64,000 bases of DNA, from the NCBI RefSeq assembly GCF_003259435.1, contig NZ_QLMA01000008.1, positions 248,001 to 312,000 of the forward strand, given 5' to 3'. Positions 16,677-24,704 of this stretch are shown here, one piece after another. Made by a program: the position numbers and the translations under genes. The DNA is from Chitinophaga dinghuensis (GTDB lineage Bacteria > Bacteroidota > Bacteroidia > Chitinophagales > Chitinophagaceae). The stretch's first letter is position 1; every line of letters begins with the position of its first letter. The notes beneath the pieces were generated by a model, which was given only the letters and a program-made list of their open reading frames with translations, searched no databases and was not told the origin of the DNA.

Positions 16677-17360
16677 TTATATTCGTTTATCAATGGAATC
16701 CGAATTGAAAGCAATCAGATTAAACATGCCCCTCATCCTACTCCGCAACCTATTCCCATACGTTTCCTCAAGCTCTTGACTATTCAGATTCGTCGTCACA
16801 TGGGTGATCATCTGGTTGGAGATCCAAAGGTCATACCTGGACAGCAGAATTTCAGCCATCACGTTACAGCTATTCCCCCAGTGGTTTACCGGCTGCTCCA
16901 CACCCAGGTCATCGAAACAATGAACTCGGGGGGTGTCAGTGTATGGGAAGAAGGCGTTTCGGCTATATCTGCTGATAATATCGTAGCCGATTTTACTAAA
17001 CTCAAAACTGATTTCACGGCAGGAAACCATATGCGGCATATAGGCGTCTGCCGAAAGGGGGCGCATTAGCGTAATTAAGGACGTTTTACCGCATCCAATC
17101 TTTCCGGTGAGGAATACCCCTTTCCGAAGGTCTAACCCCTCGGATTGGGCCACTTCCTCGTCTTGTAAGAAATACGCCAGCAACTTCAGTACAACAGGGC
17201 GGTCTATTTCTTCGATCTTAAAGGCCGGGCCGTAGACTGTTTTCCCGTGTTCTTCCAATTGCTGTACCAGCAGATGGTAATCATAAGGGGTCCGAATAGT
17301 TTTTGTTTTCATTGGAGTGGAGTCGTCCTGCTCCGCGTGTTGATTTGGTATGTTTGTCAT
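16677..17360 (-). CDS. DnaC-like AAA+ ATPase (helicase loader of the element)
   Basis: 227 residues. Walker A is GKIGCGKTS near residues 88-96 and Walker B is HCFDDLGVE near 148-156. A sensor-type segment (MITHVTTNLNSQELEETYG) and an arginine-rich finger region (NRLRSRMRGM) follow, as in DnaC/DnaI-type loaders of mobile-element replication modules. The start is uncertain: ATG at 17360 overlaps the upstream Rep-like gene by 80 bp, while the inner ATG at 17312 gives a 32-bp overlap. It is the last gene of a three-gene - strand replication operon. Confidence 0.75.
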   Translation of the reverse strand: MTNIPNQHAEQDDSTPMKTKTIRTPYDYHLLVQQLEEHGKTVYGPAFKIEEIDRPVVLKLLAYFLQDEEVAQSEGLDLRKGVFLTGKIGCGKTSLITLMRPLSADAYMPHMVSCREISFEFSKIGYDIISRYSRNAFFPYTDTPRVHCFDDLGVEQPVNHWGNSCNVMAEILLSRYDLWISNQMITHVTTNLNSQELEETYGNRLRSRMRGMFNLIAFNSDSIDKRI

Positions 17361-18195
17361 GGTTTGTTTGCGTTTGTGCGTGAATGTTGAGCATCCATTT
17401 GTGGGCCGCTGCCTGCCAGTCCAGGATTAAGGTTTGTCCACCCTGCCGCCAGCCGTTTGCCTGGTAATGATGAAAAAATTTGTCACCTTCCAGTGGTGCG
17501 TACTGGTGGGTGTTAAAAAAGTCCTGCACCTGGGATAAGGTCGGGAGCTCCCGTTGCTCTTCTTTTGAATTTTCCGCGCGGGGTGCGTCCTTATGATGCA
17601 GGTCATTTTTTTTACCTGTTTCATCTTTATTTTTTTTTGAGGGCGGGAGCCTGTTTTCTCCCTCTTGTTTATTATTGTTTATATGTTTATAAAAGAGGCC
17701 CACTTTTGGGCCTGAGTGTGGCCCACTTTTAGGCCACGTATGTGGCTCACTTTTGGGCCGCATATGAGGCCCAAAAGTGGGCCATGCAGAAAGCCCATTT
17801 TTGGATAAATAACCTGGCTCATTTTCGTCCTGATTTAGTGGGTGGAAAAGAAATAATTGTCGGCTTTCTTCTTCCGTCAACATATTGCCGAGTGGCACAA
17901 TAGATACCCAACTGGGAGCATACGCCATACTTGACTGTTGGTAGACTATATAAGCGCAATCATGCAAATGCCGCAAACACTTGACATAAGTACTACGTGA
18001 CCCTATCCTGGATAACCTCATAATATCCTCCCGCACCACAGGAAACGGACTACTGAAGCGGTATTGATTCCAGGTCTGAAATAAAGCCATGTACAAACTG
18101 ATATGCGTCGCGTACAGACGATCATCCGTCCGAACCTTTATGAAAAAGGAATTCAAATGCTTTATATAGTTCGTATGTGCAGGTAACACCGGCAT
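17281..18195 (-). CDS. Replication initiator-like protein with repeat-containing linker
   Basis: 304 residues. The N-terminal ~110 residues (FIKVRTDDRLYATHISLYMA, then IMRLSRIGSRSTYVKCLRHL) look like a winged-helix DNA-binding domain of the kind found in Bacteroidota element replication proteins. Residues ~140-165 are a Pro/Gly/His-rich linker with repeated PKSGPH-like units encoded by DNA repeats, then a Lys/Glu-rich stretch. The C-terminal part (LSQVQDFFNTHQYAPLEGDKF, WRQGGQTLILDWQAAAHKWM) resembles DnaD/DnaT-type C-termini that contact helicase loaders. It starts 1 bp inside the stop of the HTH gene (TGATG) and overlaps the DnaC-like gene. The initiator role is inferred from neighbours. 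Confidence 0.6.
   Translation of the reverse strand: MPVLPAHTNYIKHLNSFFIKVRTDDRLYATHISLYMALFQTWNQYRFSSPFPVVREDIMRLSRIGSRSTYVKCLRHLHDCAYIVYQQSSMAYAPSWVSIVPLGNMLTEEESRQLFLFHPLNQDENEPGYLSKNGLSAWPTFGPHMRPKSEPHTWPKSGPHSGPKVGLFYKHINNNKQEGENRLPPSKKNKDETGKKNDLHHKDAPRAENSKEEQRELPTLSQVQDFFNTHQYAPLEGDKFFHHYQANGWRQGGQTLILDWQAAAHKWMLNIHAQTQTNHDKHTKSTRGAGRLHSNENKNYSDPL
17697..17783. repeat. Iteron-like 16-bp repeats at ~24-bp spacing inside rep
   Basis: Four units matching ggcccacttttgggcc start at 17697, 17720, 17744 and 17768. Units 2 and 3 differ by one base each, and unit 4 is the exact reverse complement (ggcccaaaagtgggcc). A shorter fifth relative (gcccatttttgg) begins near 17792. Spacing is 23-24 bp, about two helical turns. 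They lie inside the Rep-like coding sequence and encode its PKSGPH repeats. This is the arrangement expected of an iteron origin within an initiator gene. Confidence 0.6.
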
Positions 18196-18470
18196 CAGGA
18201 GCGTTTATGCGGTCCGGTTGCAGTCATGAGTTTTTGTATGTCCTCATAGTCGTAGAATATCAGGCCGCCGATTTTCGTATAGGCAAGAGTGCCATTGATA
18301 CGCATATTCTGAAGTGTGCCGGAGGAGATGTTGAGTAGGTCTTTGACTTCGTAAGACTTTAACCACTTGCGGGGTTGTGCCGGGTGAGAACCTATCACTT
18401 CCCGTAGTTCTTTGAATAATTCAACTTTGAAGATCGCCAGATCTTCACGCGTTAGGATTTCTGCTGCCAT
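18195..18470 (-). CDS. HTH (excisionase/MerR-like) DNA-binding protein
   Basis: 91 residues from the ATG at 18470 (MAAEILTREDLAIFKVELFK); the upstream in-frame extension to 18560 is hydrophobic and judged untranslated. The C-terminal half has an HTH_17-type fold: WLKSYEVKDLLNISSGTLQN, then MRINGTLAYTKIGGLIFYDY. Such proteins head replication or regulatory modules in Bacteroidota integrative elements. Its stop overlaps the Rep-like start by one base, so it is the first gene of the replication operon. Confidence 0.75.
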   Translation of the reverse strand: MAAEILTREDLAIFKVELFKELREVIGSHPAQPRKWLKSYEVKDLLNISSGTLQNMRINGTLAYTKIGGLIFYDYEDIQKLMTATGPHKRS

Positions 18471-18596
18471 AAGATTTATGTTTGTTTGATACAGCAGCAA
18501 AAGAATATTCTTTTTGAACACAAAAACAGTCACGGGGGTATACGTAACCCCCTGTAACACATTGATTATTAAGAAGAAAAATTTTAAAAAATTATT

Positions 18597-19886
18597 TTAG
18601 AATAGGTCTAACCAGTCACTTAACGCTAGGAAATCATGGAAAACATACAGATTCCAGATAAAGCAGCATAAAACGTTGATGCCTTTCTGTGAGATGTCCA
18701 GCAGCTCTCCCAGGATTTCCTGTACAGCTCTGGACACTGCGGCACTATCCTTATAAAAATGGCTTCGCAGGCTTTGGCTGGAAACCGCGTCCTGCTTTGC
18801 TGAGGTAAAGAAAAAAGAGAAGAAGTCCAGCAGCTCCGTTTTGTTTTTGTTCAGGTAGTAGCCACTGTCAAAAAGGAGTTTCAGAATAGCGCCCATCTGT
18901 GGAACTGAAAAACCAGTCTGCACCTTAAAATCTTTCCACCGGTCAAGCTCTCCTGTCGAATGGATGGATAATGAAATGACTTCTCTTTCCTTCTGGTAGG
19001 CGATTTCCGCCGAAATCCAGCACAATAGCTGATTCCGTAAAGAGTCGTGAAGTCTGTTTAAACTAATACCTGGTTTGGTACGGGTCTGGGCGATTTTTTT
19101 CTGAAGAAAAATCAGGCGGTTTAGCCGGTCCCGTGAGGATGGTAATTGCTCTATTTCTTTACTGGCGCGGTCGGCCCAGTACTGTAAGTATGCAGGGGAG
19201 TTGAAATTTAAAGCATGTAGTTCCGATTCTATGCTTTCGGTAATTATCTCAGAGTGGCAACTGTCAAGGATTTGACGTATCCGACTACTAAGTTTCGTTA
19301 AATAATGTAGGTGGCTATAACTGATAAATTGTCCAGGGTGTTCTATTTCAAGAAAGTCCTCAAAGGGCTGTATTAGTATCGGGATTAATAAAGCTTCTAC
19401 CTCTCCGTCTTCGGACTTTTCCTGCAACAGCATCATAGTAGCCACAAAGGTTTCTTGTGCCAGGTACAAATATGAGTCGGGAATTTTGTAGTCTATGTCC
19501 ATGTGTCGCGGATACTGCGATTCAATAAAAGAAAGAATTTCGGCTAGTATCCTGTACAAAAATCGGTAGAGGTATCGCCAGGAATCAGACGGAAGTGTAA
19601 CGGTCCGGTTCAATATGTCCTCCGCGTCCAGATGTTCGGTGGCCAAGTCCATCAATTGAATAAGCCGGTGTTGACAATTCTGCACATGCCAGTCGGCCTG
19701 CTTCCTTTTCCCAAGATCATAAAGCTGTTGGCTGAAGTCTTGTATTAACCGGTCTTTATGCTTTGCCGCCTCATCAACTACTGAAGTAAGATAATTCGCT
19801 TCCGGTTTTTTGTGTTGCTGAAATTTCGTTTTAAGATCAATTCTAATCAGTTTTTCAAAATAGGCCAATTGAAAGGTCTGCTGCAT
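18597..19886 (-). CDS. Element-associated protein of unknown function, RteC-like flavour
   Basis: 429 residues, almost entirely alpha-helical by composition, with no signal peptide or membrane segment. The C-terminal ~150 residues (LHDSLRNQLLCWISAEIAYQ, then SVPQMGAILKLLFDSGYYLN and SQSLRSHFYKDSAAVSRAVQ) resemble the end of a family I associate with mobile elements of Bacteroidota, some members of which are related to the RteC excision regulator. I do not recognise the N-terminal part. It sits between the replication operon and the PIN-like gene on the same strand. A regulatory role in the element is an inference. Confidence 0.45.
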   Translation of the reverse strand: MQQTFQLAYFEKLIRIDLKTKFQQHKKPEANYLTSVVDEAAKHKDRLIQDFSQQLYDLGKRKQADWHVQNCQHRLIQLMDLATEHLDAEDILNRTVTLPSDSWRYLYRFLYRILAEILSFIESQYPRHMDIDYKIPDSYLYLAQETFVATMMLLQEKSEDGEVEALLIPILIQPFEDFLEIEHPGQFISYSHLHYLTKLSSRIRQILDSCHSEIITESIESELHALNFNSPAYLQYWADRASKEIEQLPSSRDRLNRLIFLQKKIAQTRTKPGISLNRLHDSLRNQLLCWISAEIAYQKEREVISLSIHSTGELDRWKDFKVQTGFSVPQMGAILKLLFDSGYYLNKNKTELLDFFSFFFTSAKQDAVSSQSLRSHFYKDSAAVSRAVQEILGELLDISQKGINVLCCFIWNLYVFHDFLALSDWLDLF

Positions 19887-20043
19887 GGAACTCGGTTTTT
19901 CTAGCGCCAGATAGTTTGGTGTCAGTGGTTATTAAGGATATGGAAAGCCGGGGGAGGGTCCAGCTAATACAACAAGGTCTGCAATAAATAGGTTTAGAAC
20001 ATAACCATCTGTTAACCAGTTGTTAATGTCGGTTTTGTACTAA

Positions 20044-20067
20044 TAGGTGACCGGCGCCGGTCACCTA
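20044..20067. repeat. 24-bp perfect palindrome
   Basis: A perfect dyad with no spacer, centred on ggcgcc within gtgaccggcgccggtcac, in the 277-bp gap (19887-20163) that has no gene. It lacks a T-run, so it is unlikely to be an intrinsic terminator. It could be a dimeric operator or a recombination or replication site. Confidence 0.55.
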
Positions 20068-20163
20068 CGAAATAGGCCACTATGCTACTGGGCTGAGTAA
20101 TAAAGACTCCGGAACGGCCAAATTAAAGGAAGCCTTTAAACTTTTCATGTTTTAGCTAAGAAT

Positions 20164-21174
20164 TTATTCTTTTACGGAATTGTTTGTTTTCATCAAAGCC
20201 AAAATATCTCCAGGTTTAATTAAATGCACATGTGGGGCAAACTTTTTGTATACAACCTTAGCTTTCTCGAAACAACGGTTATCATTAGTAACGAAAACAT
20301 TACAGTGAGCTCCATAACAGGTATGAAGGGCATCATCCACCAGATTCGCAAATCGTTCATCCTGCTTATACCCATTGAAATCCGTCTTTACAAAAAGATC
20401 GAACATACGGTCCATGTCTGGGTTAGAAGAAGGCTTATATTTAGACGAAAGATCATCCCATATCCCTTCCCATGTAAGATGAGCTGGATTTAAAGTTGAA
20501 ATTTTTTGAAAGATATCTGTTACCCCATATTCTTTTACCAACTGTGGAAATTTTTGCCTTAGAGTACCTAAATATTTTCTAAAATTCTTGTAAAGTACGA
20601 AATCAGTTTTCACATTTTGGGAAAAGTTCAAAAGGTCTTCATTGAGGGAGAATAGGTTCATATTCTCCCTAGTAAGAGGATATATATGGCCAAAGATCGG
20701 ATCTTCCTTATAAATTTGTTTAAAAATCGGATTAATGGGTTGCAGCTTCATTAATTCACATCTTGATTGATGTGCCCTTATTGCCATCTGCATTAAGGGA
20801 TTATCATCATCTATTCCTTTATATAAATTGTAAAAGCTATTTATTGGAGCATCCTCTAATGTGTCCTGAAAAAAATCCTTTACATCTCTTTGGTGCCACC
20901 TAACCTTTGATTCATTCCAATATTGAGTTACACAAAGATTCTGTGTTATTCGTCCGATTGTTGCCAAATGACCATCTATATATTCCTTGCTCTTCTGATA
21001 TCCACGGACAAGATCGCGCATATGTGCATTAGAATAAGGAACCAGGATATCGCCTTTGACTGCCATTTGTTCTAATTTTTGATAGAACTCTTTCTCGGCT
21101 CCCTCAAGAGTGTCAATCTTCTCGATCTTGTTAAAAACATTTAGGTCAAAGTAAAAAATCGGTGGAATACTCAT
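20164..21174 (-). CDS. Large PIN-like domain protein
   Basis: 336 residues. The N-terminus IFYFDLNVFNKIE carries the first PIN-type Asp in a D-x-N-V-F strand, and the C-terminal part LVDDALHTCYGAHCNVFVTN followed by DNRCFEKA supplies the later acidic cluster and the TNDxxF strand of PIN-like nucleases. The ~220 residues between are helical and not recognised, so this is a PIN domain with a large insert rather than a simple VapC. There is no adjacent small antitoxin gene. It lies between the integrase and the replication operon, a usual cargo position. A stand-alone defence RNase is plausible but unproven. Confidence 0.55.
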   Translation of the reverse strand: MSIPPIFYFDLNVFNKIEKIDTLEGAEKEFYQKLEQMAVKGDILVPYSNAHMRDLVRGYQKSKEYIDGHLATIGRITQNLCVTQYWNESKVRWHQRDVKDFFQDTLEDAPINSFYNLYKGIDDDNPLMQMAIRAHQSRCELMKLQPINPIFKQIYKEDPIFGHIYPLTRENMNLFSLNEDLLNFSQNVKTDFVLYKNFRKYLGTLRQKFPQLVKEYGVTDIFQKISTLNPAHLTWEGIWDDLSSKYKPSSNPDMDRMFDLFVKTDFNGYKQDERFANLVDDALHTCYGAHCNVFVTNDNRCFEKAKVVYKKFAPHVHLIKPGDILALMKTNNSVKE

Positions 21175-21300
21175 TCTCTGATATTTTTTAAAATTGGGGG
21201 AATATCTTAGTATAATTATAAATCTGGAATATTACTAAAATAGTATAAATATTATGAACCAATTTATCTACCTGTATATTCGTTAATTATTCTTACCATT

Positions 21301-21341
21301 CAACTTCTTTAAAGTATGATATTCATACTTTAAAGAAGTTG
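21301..21341. terminator. 19-bp perfect hairpin after the integrase gene
   Basis: Arms at 21301-21319 and 21323-21341 pair perfectly around a 3-nt loop (caacttctttaaagtatga and its complement). It lies 32 bp beyond the integrase stop on the - strand and 127 bp upstream of the PIN-like start. The stem is AT-rich and no long T-run follows, so a regulatory dyad or mRNA-stabilising end is an alternative to a terminator. Confidence 0.5.
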
Positions 21342-21372
21342 ACCACAGGGAGGACATAGACCATTTGTAACT

Positions 21373-22632
21373 CTAGGCCACATTACTTAGAAGTGAATTT
21401 GGTATTATCAAATTAAATGTAGTCTTTAACTCTTTCATGTCCTGACTCACCTTTGAAGCCACAATCTTAGCGTAGATCTGTGTCGTCCGGATGGACTTAT
21501 GGCCTAACATGGCGCTCACTGTTTCCAATGGTACACCGTTGGCTAGTGTTACTGTGGTGGCGAAGGTATGCCGGGCGGTGTGGGTTGTCAGGTTTTTATC
21601 TATGCTGCAAAGGTCCGCTACTTCTTTCAGGTAACCGTTAAACCGCTGGTTGCTGTTGATAGGTAATAAAACATTGTTGGCGATACAGTACGGGTGATTT
21701 TCGTATTTCTTCAGGATCTCTTTTGCAATAGGCAACAGGGGAACGTTTTCACGACACCAGGTCTTTTCCCTGTTTTTAACGATCCAGTCTTCACCATCGA
21801 AGAATTTCACGATGTTATCGCGGGTAAGCAACAGGGCATCTTTGTAAGCATAGCCGGTTAAAGCCATAAACAGATAAGCGTCTTTTGTTTCCTGCAATCG
21901 GCGAATGCTAAATTCCTTATGATAAAGTACACTCAACTCCTGCGCGTTTAAAATATCTCTTTCAGGATTGATATAGGAACAGGCGTAACCTTCAATCGGG
22001 TTAGCGTTTAACCATTTACGTTGTACGGCAAGTTTCAGTAACTGCTTTGTATTTTTCACGTACTTCATAGCTGTGTTGTCCTGGATACCTACCGTTAAGG
22101 TCAGGTAATCGAAGAAATCTTCAGCGAAGGAATATTCAATCCTGCCCAAGGGAATATCTTTCATTTTAAAAACACTGGAGAGAAAACCTGAAATTCTTTC
22201 CTTTGTAGTAACCCACTTTTTCATACTGCTACCTTTACGTTTATCCTTGTCCACCTTCTCCTGGAATTTTTCATTGTGGAAATCGCAGACTTCTAAAAGC
22301 GTTCGCTTATCCCGGTTTATACCGTTGTAGGCGTTCTTTATCATCGTTGGGGTTACGGTGGTGTCGATCGCTTTCAGGAGATTGTAATGGCGGATAAGTT
22401 CACTTTTTACATGCTGCAAGTGATTATTAATTTCAATTGCTTCCGCAGATTTACCGATGATGGCACCCGCATCTTTGTTGAACTTTGAGGGGTCAACTTT
22501 GTAACCCAGTGAAAACCCATCTCTGGGAAAACCAGTTACAGTAATACGAACGCAGATCGTTGCTTTGCCTTCGGAGTTGTTATTATCATACCGAAGGTGA
22601 AAGAGGATAGAAAATTCTTGGCTTACTTTCAT
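21373..22632 (-). CDS. Tyrosine site-specific integrase of the island
   Basis: 419 residues with the Bacteroidota phage-integrase layout: an N-terminal arm-binding region, a SAM-like core-binding domain (about 120-220) and a catalytic domain. Visible catalytic residues are HTARHTFATT (H-x-x-R), LGHKSIRTTQIYAKI (second His and the Tyr nucleophile) and a Lys in the beta-hairpin. The first Arg position reads TGYAYKDALLL, so the usual Arg is absent, as known for the CTnDOT integrase. The gene starts 258 bp from tRNA-Lys and is transcribed away from it, as expected for an integrase at its own att site. Confidence 0.92.
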   Translation of the reverse strand: MKVSQEFSILFHLRYDNNNSEGKATICVRITVTGFPRDGFSLGYKVDPSKFNKDAGAIIGKSAEAIEINNHLQHVKSELIRHYNLLKAIDTTVTPTMIKNAYNGINRDKRTLLEVCDFHNEKFQEKVDKDKRKGSSMKKWVTTKERISGFLSSVFKMKDIPLGRIEYSFAEDFFDYLTLTVGIQDNTAMKYVKNTKQLLKLAVQRKWLNANPIEGYACSYINPERDILNAQELSVLYHKEFSIRRLQETKDAYLFMALTGYAYKDALLLTRDNIVKFFDGEDWIVKNREKTWCRENVPLLPIAKEILKKYENHPYCIANNVLLPINSNQRFNGYLKEVADLCSIDKNLTTHTARHTFATTVTLANGVPLETVSAMLGHKSIRTTQIYAKIVASKVSQDMKELKTTFNLIIPNSLLSNVA

Positions 22633-22734
22633 AGTCCATAAAGTTTTAGTGCCGATGTTTGGTTTTGTTTTTGTTTGGTTTGTTTTACATCGGTTTGTAA
22701 GTCCTAAAACCCTTTACTGATAAGCCTTTACCAG

Positions 22735-22780
22735 AAAAAAGGATACACTAAAAGTAAAACTGTTTTGTGTATCCTTTTTT
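22735..22780. promoter_or_regulatory. Inverted repeat next to att, probable recombinase or regulator site
   Basis: aaaaaaggatacac at 22735-22748 and gtgtatcctttttt at 22767-22780 are perfect complements with an 18-bp spacer. Another gtatcctttc follows at 22781. The ggatac/gtatcc unit also occurs at the left end (5522-5532, 5690-5710). Its position between integrase start and att fits arm-type integrase binding or int regulation. Confidence 0.5.
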
Positions 22781-22904
22781 GTATCCTTTCAGATTCGTTT
22801 TGTATGATTTACCTTTAATTGGCAAAAACAAAAAAGCCGCTTAAATCCTGTGATTTAAGCGGCTTTAATAACCTTTGATATTCTTGTTGTGATCCCGCTG
22901 GGAC
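22776..22904. repeat. Right end of the island (att-like direct repeat)
   Basis: Matches 5519-5642 in the same orientation: gtatcctttcaga, aattggcaaaaa, the tRNA terminator hairpin, ctttgat, and the tRNA 3' end gatcccgctgggact. Here the tRNA continues intact, so this is the tRNA-proximal junction. Confidence 0.75.
22833..22866 (-). terminator. tRNA-Lys terminator
   Basis: 15-bp perfect arms (aaagccgcttaaatc / gatttaagcggcttt) with a 4-nt loop, followed on the - strand by T-rich sequence, 24 bp after the tRNA 3' end. A diverged copy is at the left island end. Confidence 0.8.
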
Positions 22905-22962
22905 TCGAACCCAGGGCCCATACATTAAAAGTGTATTGCTCTACCAACTGAGCTACGGAATC
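22890..22962 (-). tRNA. tRNA-Lys (anticodon TTT)
   Basis: A complete 73-nt cloverleaf on the - strand. The acceptor stem pairs GATTCCG with CGGGATC, the D-arm is in GTAGCTCAGTTGGTAGAGC, the anticodon loop is CTTTTAA and the T-arm contains GGTTCGAGTCC. It is the insertion target of the island. Confidence 0.97.
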
Positions 22963-23139
22963 ATATCACTGCTTTCACCGTGATACCCTTGTTTGTAACG
23001 GGAGTGCAAAGATAGAAAAATATTCATTCCTGCAAAATATTTTTGAAACATTTTTATTTACAAAAATGTAAAACCCATTACTGTAGCCTATTTCAAAGGA
23101 AAAAATATTTTACAAATTTGCGTATATACGTCAACGTGA

Positions 23140-23173
23140 CAAGGTAATGTTGCGCCCGTACAACATTACCTTG
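23140..23173 (-). terminator. Hairpin downstream of the DinB gene
   Basis: 13-bp perfect arms (caaggtaatgttg / caacattaccttg) with an 8-nt loop, 26 bp after the dinB-like stop. No T-run follows, so the terminator role is tentative. Confidence 0.45.
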
Positions 23174-23199
23174 CCCCAGTTTTTGTTTCTCCTTGCAGC

Positions 23200-23691
23200 C
23201 TAGTGTTCATCTGCACTTGGCCCGTAACTGCCTGGAATCGGTATGTCCAGGAGTCGCAGATAAACGCCCAACTGCGCACGGTGATGCACAATCTGGCAAT
23301 ATGCCATTCTGATAACTTCCAATTTATTGCTATCACTTAATATCACATCCCCATTACGAAGCACCCAACGCTCCGATAACTGAGATTCCTGCGCCTTCGC
23401 AAGCCCTTCCCTGCCCTTATTCAGGTTCGATTCAAAATGCTCCATTAATTCGGCATTGGAAGTAACGATCGTAGGTTTGTATTCATTTACCGCAAAATCA
23501 AGCTCTGAAGTATTCAACGCCATCGGTACCCAGCCTGTAAGTTCCGCAATATGCGTAGCCAGAATACCCATCGGCATACTTTTCTCATGAGGCCGCCAGT
23601 CCAGCTTTTCCGCCGGTACTCGCTGCAACATCTTACGGGTGGTTACTGCTTCCTCCTCCATTTCCTTCTGAAGAATTTCAATAATGTTCAT
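23200..23691 (-). CDS. DinB-family protein
   Basis: 163 residues from the ATG at 23691 (MNIIEILQKEMEEEAVTTRK). It has the four-helix DinB layout with metal-ligand-type histidines: HIAELTGW near residue 46, and CQIVHHRAQLGVYLR near residues 131-145, where the HHRxQ pattern is typical. Family members bind a divalent metal and include thiol-dependent transferases; many have no known substrate. It is the first host gene right of tRNA-Lys and stands alone on its strand. Confidence 0.85.
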   Translation of the reverse strand: MNIIEILQKEMEEEAVTTRKMLQRVPAEKLDWRPHEKSMPMGILATHIAELTGWVPMALNTSELDFAVNEYKPTIVTSNAELMEHFESNLNKGREGLAKAQESQLSERWVLRNGDVILSDSNKLEVIRMAYCQIVHHRAQLGVYLRLLDIPIPGSYGPSADEH

Positions 23692-23808
23692 AATACTTCT
23701 GTTTTGTGATACAAAGTAAAAATGCTGAAGTGACAACCCTATGTCAGTAGTATTTTATGAATAACAACTTTTTTTTAAAATGTTTGTTCCTTAGACAAAT
23801 TCTTCCCC

Positions 23809-24522
23809 ATGAAACCACATCCCGCAGCCCCAGACAGCATGTCTGTGTCCGTCACTCCAAATGGCCCCTACGAAGTAAAAGGCAATATCCCGCTGCAATT
23901 AATGACCATCGGTACCAACGATGAAGGCGAATCCATCGAATGGGTGCCAGGAAAAAAATTTGAGTCTAAGTCTGATCCCGTGTATTTATGCAGATGCGGC
24001 CAGTCCGCCCACAAACCGTTCTGCGATAAATCCCATCTGAACATTCCATTCAACGGCACTACCAATCCCCACCACCGCTCCTATCTGCAACAAGCAGGCC
24101 TGATGGAAGGCCCCGATACCCTCCTCACCGATGCGGAAGGCCTCTGCGCCTTCGCAAGATTCTGCGACCCCAACGGCCAGGTATGGAGCATGATAGAACA
24201 TACAGACGATCCCGCCGTGAAAAAACAATTCCTCAAACAAGTACACCAATGCCCCAGCGGGCGACTCATGGCATGGGACAAAGACACGCAAACACCCATT
24301 GAGCCAGAACTACCACCCGCCATCGGCGTAGTGGAAGATCCCTCCAAAAATATCAGCGGCCCCTATTACGTACAAGGCGGTATCACTATCCATAACGAAA
24401 AAGGTACCCCCTACGAAATACGTAACCGCGTAACCCTCTGCCGATGCGGCGCCTCCAGAAACAAACCTTTCTGCGATGGCTCCCATGCCGCCATACAATT
24501 CAAAGACAACCTCCAACCTTAA
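23809..24522 (+). CDS. CDGSH iron-sulfur protein with two CDGSH motifs
   Basis: 237 residues. Two CDGSH-type 2Fe-2S motifs are visible: CRCGQSAHKPFCDKSH near residues 61-76 and CRCGASRNKPFCDGSH near 211-226. Between them a Cys-containing segment (FARFCDPNGQVWS ... QVHQCPSGRLMAW) resembles the divergent mono-cluster Fer4_19 type. An electron-transfer or Fe-S-sensing role in the cytoplasm is the usual suggestion for such multi-domain proteins. It is followed by its own terminator. No redox partner gene is adjacent. Confidence 0.88.
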   Translation: MKPHPAAPDSMSVSVTPNGPYEVKGNIPLQLMTIGTNDEGESIEWVPGKKFESKSDPVYLCRCGQSAHKPFCDKSHLNIPFNGTTNPHHRSYLQQAGLMEGPDTLLTDAEGLCAFARFCDPNGQVWSMIEHTDDPAVKKQFLKQVHQCPSGRLMAWDKDTQTPIEPELPPAIGVVEDPSKNISGPYYVQGGITIHNEKGTPYEIRNRVTLCRCGASRNKPFCDGSHAAIQFKDNLQP

Positions 24523-24543
24523 TAAATACCCCGTTTATACAGC

Positions 24544-24577
24544 GCCCCAATTGGTTTATGACCGTTGGGGCTTTTTT
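24544..24577 (+). terminator. Terminator of the CDGSH gene
   Basis: gccccaa / ttggggc stem with a 14-nt loop, followed by six T residues, 22 bp after the stop codon. Confidence 0.8.
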
Positions 24578-24648
24578 ATCTTCCAAAAAAAATCTAAAAT
24601 CTCCTATTGGCAATGGAATGCAGACTCCCACAAAAGGCTAAAATAAAA

Positions 24649-24684
24649 ATGTCCCCAACAAGCATTACGCCTGCTGGGGACATT
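24649..24684 (-). terminator. Terminator of the M1 peptidase gene
   Basis: The stem aatgtcccca / tggggacatt is read on the - strand and followed by a T-rich tract (complement of aaaataaa), 20 bp after the peptidase stop. Confidence 0.7.
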
Positions 24685-24704
24685 CATCTATCTATATTTT
24701 TTTA

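Noticed and set aside
17697..17783. CRISPR array
   Set aside because: Repeats are 16 bp with 7-8-bp spacers and lie in a coding frame; one is inverted.
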